From: Paracoccaceae bacterium
GTDB taxonomy: Bacteria > Pseudomonadota > Alphaproteobacteria > Rhodobacterales > Rhodobacteraceae
Assembly: GCA_002683355.1 (NCBI GenBank)
Contig: NYTF01000012.1
Coordinates: forward strand, 32,476 to 42,045
Length of the DNA stretch: 9,570 bases
Direction: 5' to 3'
The notes beneath the pieces were generated by a model. That model saw only the letters and a list, made by a program, of their open reading frames with translations. It was not told the DNA's origin and made no database searches. Below, one piece after another: positions 6,517 through 9,570 of this stretch; the first letter of the stretch is position 1, and the number at the start of each line of letters is the position of its first letter. The position numbers were made by a program, and so were the translations under genes.

Positions 6517-7257
6517 AATTTCCTCCTCGTCACAAACCACTGTCCCCGGATTATCCGAAAAACTACTTAATACCTGCAAACGAACTTTATATCTCATTGC
6601 CAATTCTACAGAGCGTGTTTGCAAAACTTTAGCACCGAGTGAAGCTAATTCTAACATTTCCTCATAACTTATTTTACTCAATTTTCTAGCTTTATCGGTT
6701 ATTCGTGGATCAGTTGTATAAATGCCATCAACATCAGTGTAGATATCACATCTAACCGCATTAAAGGCAGCGGCAAATGCTACTGCAGTAGTGTCAGACC
6801 CTCCTCGGCCTAAAGTTGAGAGACGTTTTTCATCCGTGACACCCTGAAAACCTGCAATCACCGCCACACGCATACCTTGTGAAAATTTCTCTTCAAGATT
6901 TTCAATTGGGATCTCTAAAATTCTTGCGGAACCATGAGTTGAATTTGTCATTAATGGCACTTGCCAACCCTGCCAACTACGAGCTGACACACCTACATTT
7001 TGTAAGGCGACTGCCATCAATCCTGCCGTTATATTCTCACCGCTAGACACTACAGCATCATACTCTCGAGCGTCGTGCATTTTGGACGCTTCATTTACCA
7101 GAGATACTAATCTGTTCGTTTCACCGGACATCGCTGATACAATAACAATAACCTCAAATCCTTTTGAAACTTCTTCTTGAACTTTAATAGCTGCATTCTT
7201 GATGCATTCTATGTCAGCAACAGAGGTTCCACCAAATTTCATAACAAGCTTAGGCAT
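6028..7257 (-). CDS. lysC: Aspartate kinase
   Basis: LysC phosphorylates L-aspartate with ATP, the first step toward lysine, threonine and methionine. From the ATG at 7257 it is 409 residues, the normal length for the monofunctional lysine-type enzyme. The kinase domain shows KFGGTSV (7-13), SSGEN (71-75), GRGGSDTTA (150-158) and DVDGIYTTDPR (175-185). Two ACT domains follow, about 267-330 and 345-405, which in the family bind lysine and/or threonine for feedback control. A TTG nine bases upstream (7266) is a possible start, but MPKLVMKFGG is the usual N-terminus. GAG lies about 12 bases before the ATG, so initiation looks only moderate. A strong internal start at codon 248 probably makes a separate regulatory subunit. 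The gene follows the SDR gene by 68 bases and precedes ptsP by 12, in one probable operon. Confidence 0.95.
   Translation of the reverse strand: MPKLVMKFGGTSVADIECIKNAAIKVQEEVSKGFEVIVIVSAMSGETNRLVSLVNEASKMHDAREYDAVVSSGENITAGLMAVALQNVGVSARSWQGWQVPLMTNSTHGSARILEIPIENLEEKFSQGMRVAVIAGFQGVTDEKRLSTLGRGGSDTTAVAFAAAFNAVRCDIYTDVDGIYTTDPRITDKARKLSKISYEEMLELASLGAKVLQTRSVELAMRYKVRLQVLSSFSDNPGTVVCDEEEIMENNIVSGVAYSRDEAKMTLVSVADRPGIAASIFGTLAEKGVNVDMIVQNISDDGRTDMTFSCPVGQVALAEKSLNDAKNMKTFNYHDLIADTEVCKISVVGIGMRSHAGVAAKMFNALSSENINIKVITTSEIKISVLVDRKYMELAIQSLHDVFELEAKT
6521..6528 (-). promoter_or_regulatory. Strong internal ribosome binding site within lysC
   Basis: On the minus strand the bases read GAGGAGGA, nearly the full complement of the 16S rRNA 3' end, 4 bases before an in-frame ATG. 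The codons encode DEEE(I/M), so acidic residues partly explain the purines, but the placement just ahead of the known beta-subunit start is unlikely to be chance. Confidence 0.65.
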
Positions 7258-7325
7258 AATATTCAATTCTCAGGGTTAAGATCGAACCAGCTTCTAATGC
7301 TAGTCTACAAGAAGAGCAAGCATTT

Positions 7326-7964
7326 CTACAATGGATGAGTTTTACCATTCCAATTTTCAAAACATCCTGTCTTTGCTAGAGAAAGACTATCAAATCTTTT
7401 TAATAATCCCTTTGCCGATTCTGCGGCAGAGATATCTGCTTGTTCCCCGCCCATATCTGTTTTCACCCATCCAGGATGATATATTCCAACCGCAACTCCA
7501 CTTTTCTTTAGATCAGATGCTAAATTCCTACCTAAATTTAAAACAGCTGCTTTTGAAGCACGATATATATAACTTCCCCCATTTGCCTTACTTTGACTTC
7601 CCATTTGGCTAGAAATAATGGCGATCTTACCCTTGGCCTTAATAATATTTGGAAGTAAACATTGTATTAATAAGAAAACACTTGTTACATTTACCGAAAA
7701 AGTTTTTTCCCACTTAATTGAGGGATATCCTGAATTTATGCTTTCTCCCTTATCTAAAAAAACTCCTGCGTTACAAACTAGAAGATTTATCGGTGTGTCT
7801 AATAATTCATCCCTTAGAGCATAAATTGAACTCTGTCTTTCAAGATCTAAAAAAGTAAAACCATCTGACCTTGCACATGATATCACATTTTTATTCATAG
7901 CAATTAGTTGCTTTGCTAATTCCAATCCTATACCTTTACTTGCGCCAGTAATAACAGTTGTCAT
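7326..7964 (-). CDS. Short-chain dehydrogenase/reductase, substrate unknown
   Basis: A 212-residue classical SDR, a little shorter than the usual 230-260. The Rossmann nucleotide motif TGASKGIG is at 6-13, NAG at 65-67, Asn92 in VNV, a catalytic Ser in IISS (Ser118/119), and Tyr134-x-x-x-Lys138 in YRASK. PGWVKTDMGG (164-173) follows, as in C-factor-like SDRs. Arg32 in CARSDG, just after the second beta strand, would favour NADPH over NADH (inference). No substrate can be named. The ATG at 7964 has a good AGGGG 6-7 bases upstream. It lies 28 bases downstream of the DUF1178 stop codon end and 68 before lysC on the same strand, so it is probably co-transcribed. An SDR is not a standard member of the lysC-ptsP neighbourhood, so it may have been inserted. 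Confidence 0.88.
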   Translation of the reverse strand: MTTVITGASKGIGLELAKQLIAMNKNVISCARSDGFTFLDLERQSSIYALRDELLDTPINLLVCNAGVFLDKGESINSGYPSIKWEKTFSVNVTSVFLLIQCLLPNIIKAKGKIAIISSQMGSQSKANGGSYIYRASKAAVLNLGRNLASDLKKSGVAVGIYHPGWVKTDMGGEQADISAAESAKGLLKRFDSLSLAKTGCFENWNGKTHPL

Positions 7965-7992
7965 TAATTACCCCTAAAAGTGGTTTTTAAAA

Positions 7993-8424
7993 TCAGTTAG
8001 GTTTTCTTTCTCTCCACGGTAGTGGAGTTACCTCTATACCATCATCGATTAAGTTTTTTACTTCTTTGGTAGTTGCTTTGCCCCTTATATTTCTTTCTTT
8101 TGCATCACCTTCATAGATCGCTCGGGCCTCATTAGCAAAGTTTGAACCTACATCCTCAGTATTTTCCTCTATAGTCTTTTTTAACTCCGCAAAAGCTTGC
8201 TCTGCGGTCGTTCTAGGTCCTGATAAAGGACGTGTTTTCTGGGTTTTTGACTTGGTTTTAGCAGGCCGCACCTGAGGGCTCATTAAAGCTCTCTCTACAT
8301 TTGCATCACCACAGACCGCACACGACATCATTCCTGACTTCTTTAATTTCTCATAAGCATCGGCCGACTGAACCCAACTTTCAAATTCATGACCCTTTGA
8401 ACACTTAAAACTATATTTAATCAT
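7993..8424 (-). CDS. DUF1178 family protein
   Basis: A 143-residue protein matching the DUF1178 family of Proteobacteria, of unknown function. The N-terminal half has IKYSFKCSKGHEFE with Cys8 and His12, then SCAVCG with Cys35 and Cys38, a possible zinc ribbon like that of small regulatory proteins. A Lys/Arg/Pro-rich linker (51-70) follows. The C-terminal part, VGSNFANEARAIYEGDAKERNIRG (93-116 region) ending in EVTPLPW, is the family's conserved tail. I chose the ATG at 8424; a GTG one codon earlier (8427) is possible and would add one residue. A probable promoter lies 50-80 bases upstream, making this the first gene of a DUF1178-SDR-lysC-ptsP unit. Confidence 0.9.
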   Translation of the reverse strand: MIKYSFKCSKGHEFESWVQSADAYEKLKKSGMMSCAVCGDANVERALMSPQVRPAKTKSKTQKTRPLSGPRTTAEQAFAELKKTIEENTEDVGSNFANEARAIYEGDAKERNIRGKATTKEVKNLIDDGIEVTPLPWRERKPN

Positions 8425-8473
8425 CACCCATCAACCAAATAAATACGATTTTACATAATATAATTTAAAAAAT

Positions 8474-8503
8474 ATAATAATCAAATAAACCAGTATCTGA
8501 CAA
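8474..8503 (-). promoter_or_regulatory. Candidate sigma70-type promoter for the DUF1178-SDR-lysC-ptsP unit
   Basis: On the minus strand TTGTCA (8503-8498, 5 of 6 consensus bases) is followed after 18 bases by TATTAT (8479-8474, 5 of 6). A transcript would start near 8467, about 43 bases before the ATG. The whole 85-base gap is very AT-rich, so chance matches to the -10 are common; the -35 is the more telling half. Confidence 0.45.
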
Positions 8504-8509
8504 TAAAAA

Positions 8510-9076
8510 TTACTTCGCAGCTCTTCGGTCACGTCGATTAGATACCGGTTGAAATGCGACACCTACGTGAGCTTCGCAATATGGTTTACCGGCTTGAACC
8601 TCTAAACCACAAAACCAGAAATCGTCAGTTGCTGGGTCACCGATCGGCCATTTACATGTTTTTTCAGTAAGCTGCAAAAGACTTAATTTTTTTGCCCCTT
8701 TCTCAACCTCTTTAACTGTTGCTAGTGCTTCAGGGCTTATTTCATTAGCTGAAGGTTGTGGAGGAAGAGGTTGGCCAGGGGTTAGAATTGGCTTACGCAT
8801 CGGAATGATAGCATTTTTTTCAGGTATATGTGTATCAATGATTGTTTTTATTCTAGGACTTGATGGTTTTGAACGAGATTTTGGCGCTGAACGCACCGAA
8901 GCTTTATCTCGAATTGGCTTAGTGGAACTAGCTCTATTTGAAAGCCCCAATCTATGAACTTTTCCTATAACCGCATTTCTGGTAACGCCACCTAATTCTT
9001 TGGCTATTTGACTGGCACTATTACCTTCTGTCCACATCGTTTTTAATTTTTCAACACGATCGTCCGTCCAAGCCAT
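8510..9076 (-). CDS. gcrA: GcrA, cell-cycle transcription regulator
   Basis: GcrA is an alphaproteobacterial regulator that binds sigma70-RNA polymerase and activates promoters carrying CcrM-methylated GANTC sites. The N-terminal DNA-binding domain is clear at 1-47: MAWTDDRVEKLKTMW, then GNSASQIAKELGG and TRNAVIGKVHRLGL. A Lys/Arg/Ser/Pro-rich linker of about 90 residues follows. The C-terminal domain has CKWPIGDP (141-148), FWFCGLE (153-159) and PYCEAH (165-170); Cys141, Cys156, Cys167 and His170 form a conserved pattern. The family's usual length is about 170-190, and this one is 188. The ATG at 9076 has GGAG 7 bases upstream. Its position divergent from argD is the standard alphaproteobacterial arrangement. 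Presence of GcrA predicts a CcrM methyltransferase elsewhere in the genome. Confidence 0.96.
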   Translation of the reverse strand: MAWTDDRVEKLKTMWTEGNSASQIAKELGGVTRNAVIGKVHRLGLSNRASSTKPIRDKASVRSAPKSRSKPSSPRIKTIIDTHIPEKNAIIPMRKPILTPGQPLPPQPSANEISPEALATVKEVEKGAKKLSLLQLTEKTCKWPIGDPATDDFWFCGLEVQAGKPYCEAHVGVAFQPVSNRRDRRAAK

Positions 9077-9131
9077 ACGGTATCTCCATATAAAGTCGCT
9101 ACTACAAATAAAAAATGTATTTGATGATTAA

Positions 9132-9160
9132 ATTATTCTTTATCACTGAGCTTTAGTTAA
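9132..9160 (-). promoter_or_regulatory. Candidate gcrA promoter
   Basis: On the minus strand TTAACT (9160-9155, 4 of 6 bases) is separated by 17 bases from AATAAT (9137-9132, 5 of 6). The predicted start near 9125 leaves a leader of about 48 bases. The match is moderate and the region is AT-rich, so this is tentative. Confidence 0.35.
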
Positions 9161-9255
9161 ATACAAGGGCTAGACAGGCATTAAAAAATAGTATTACTAA
9201 ATAATATAAAAGTTAAAGGGTATGGATTATGTTTAGAAACAAAAGCTTAAGTGAA

Positions 9256-9276
9256 CGGCGGCGTTAATTTCTGCTG
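9256..9276 (+). promoter_or_regulatory. Possible hairpin in the argD leader
   Basis: In a plus-strand RNA CGGCGG (9256-9261) can pair with CUGCUG (9271-9276) using two G-U pairs around a 9-base loop. It stands out as the only GC-rich patch in the spacer and lies 45 bases before the argD ATG. No T-tract follows. It could be a leader structure or chance. Confidence 0.25.
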
Positions 9277-9321
9277 AATAACTAAATCAAAATATCCAAT
9301 CAACTTAAAATAGAATAGCAA

Positions 9322-9570
9322 ATGATAAATCCAGTTCTCCCATCGTATTCCCGTGCAGATATACGTTTCGTTAAAGGCAGTGGCTCATGGCTTACCTGCG
9401 ATAAAAACAATAAGTATTTAGATATGGGTGCGGGCATTGCAGTAAATTCGCTTGGGCATGCGCATCCAGACTTAGTAGAAACATTAAAAAACCAAGCTGA
9501 CAAACTTTGGCATACTTCAAACCTTTATAATATTCCAAATCAAGAAAAACTTGCAAAAGAATTGGTAAAA
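9322..9570 (+). CDS. argD: Acetylornithine aminotransferase, N-terminal part (cut by window edge)
   Basis: ArgD is a PLP-dependent class III aminotransferase that converts N-acetylglutamate semialdehyde and glutamate to N-acetylornithine in arginine biosynthesis; many also act in the lysine pathway as succinyl-diaminopimelate aminotransferase. Only the first 83 residues are present. They contain VLPSYSRADIRF (5-16), LDMGAGIAVNSLGHAHP (36-52) and KLWHTSNLYN (63-72), characteristic of ArgD; the PLP lysine lies beyond the edge. The ATG at 9322 is preceded by an in-frame TAG two codons upstream, so no earlier start is possible. A clear Shine-Dalgarno is not visible. Divergence from gcrA supports the call, since argD (often with argF after it) is the usual neighbour. 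Confidence 0.94.
   Translation, partial: MINPVLPSYSRADIRFVKGSGSWLTCDKNNKYLDMGAGIAVNSLGHAHPDLVETLKNQADKLWHTSNLYNIPNQEKLAKELVK

Larger units (their letters stand above)
9077..9321. other. Divergent intergenic region between gcrA and argD
   Basis: A 245-base AT-rich region with no reading frame worth calling. It should hold both promoters. I see a candidate gcrA promoter (9132-9160), a lone TAGACA at 9171-9176 that could be a plus-strand -35 without a good -10, and a short GC-rich patch at 9256-9263 that can form a hairpin in the argD leader. I found no GANTC site, so gcrA does not look directly methylation-controlled from this stretch. Confidence 0.6.

Noticed and set aside
7258..7325. CTTCT...AGAAG repeat in the SDR-lysC gap as an attenuator or riboswitch of lysC.
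   Set aside because: The gap is only 68 bases, the stem is 5 bp with a long loop, and nothing resembles a lysine riboswitch.
9300..9503. A 67-residue minus-strand frame near the right edge.
   Set aside because: It is antisense to the conserved N-terminus of argD.
1..9570. Search for CRISPR repeats, insertion sequence ends, tRNA or rRNA genes, and prophage genes.
   Set aside because: No regularly spaced repeats, transposase frames, cloverleaf-like sequence or phage proteins were seen; almost all bases are assigned to ordinary genes.

Overview
The window is a piece of an AT-rich chromosome (roughly 60-65% AT by eye) from an alphaproteobacterium. The markers are a GcrA cell-cycle regulator, an HdaA-type DnaA relative next to a polyphosphate kinase, an aspartokinase followed directly by the nitrogen-PTS enzyme I PtsP, a DUF1178 protein, and gcrA divergent from argD. 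All are typical alphaproteobacterial neighbourhoods. The low GC, short spacers and compact genes suggest a streamlined, possibly marine, lineage; this is inference and I cannot name a genus.

Layout. (1) 1-1330, minus strand: the start of ppk (cut by the left edge), hda, and upstream of hda a short membrane-protein frame that looks like only the N-terminal third of a PerM/AI-2E-type permease. (2) 1331-3743: three ordinary but less conserved genes. These are a VOC-plus-bicupin protein (+), a flavin-reductase-like protein (-) converging on it, and a divergent GNAT acetyltransferase (+) that probably starts at TTG. (3) 3743-3778: an AT-rich inverted repeat lies across the stop codons of the convergent GNAT and ptsP genes. 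(4) 3769-8424, minus strand: a probable operon in transcription order DUF1178 - SDR oxidoreductase - lysC - ptsP, with a plausible sigma70-type promoter upstream. (5) 8510-9076: gcrA (-), then a 245-base divergent intergenic region, then the start of argD (+), cut by the right edge.

Functionally the window combines replication control (HdaA), cell-cycle transcription (GcrA), amino-acid biosynthesis (LysC for the lysine/threonine/methionine family, ArgD for arginine), nitrogen-linked phosphotransfer signalling (PtsP) and polyphosphate metabolism (Ppk). I see no insertion sequence, prophage, CRISPR array, tRNA or rRNA.

The most rewarding observation is inside lysC. A near-perfect Shine-Dalgarno sequence precedes an in-frame internal ATG at exactly the place where alpha2beta2-type aspartokinases start their separate regulatory subunit. 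The second is the truncated PerM-like frame overlapping the TTG start of hda. I found no convincing evidence of an entirely new biological system; most of the window is well-explained core genome.
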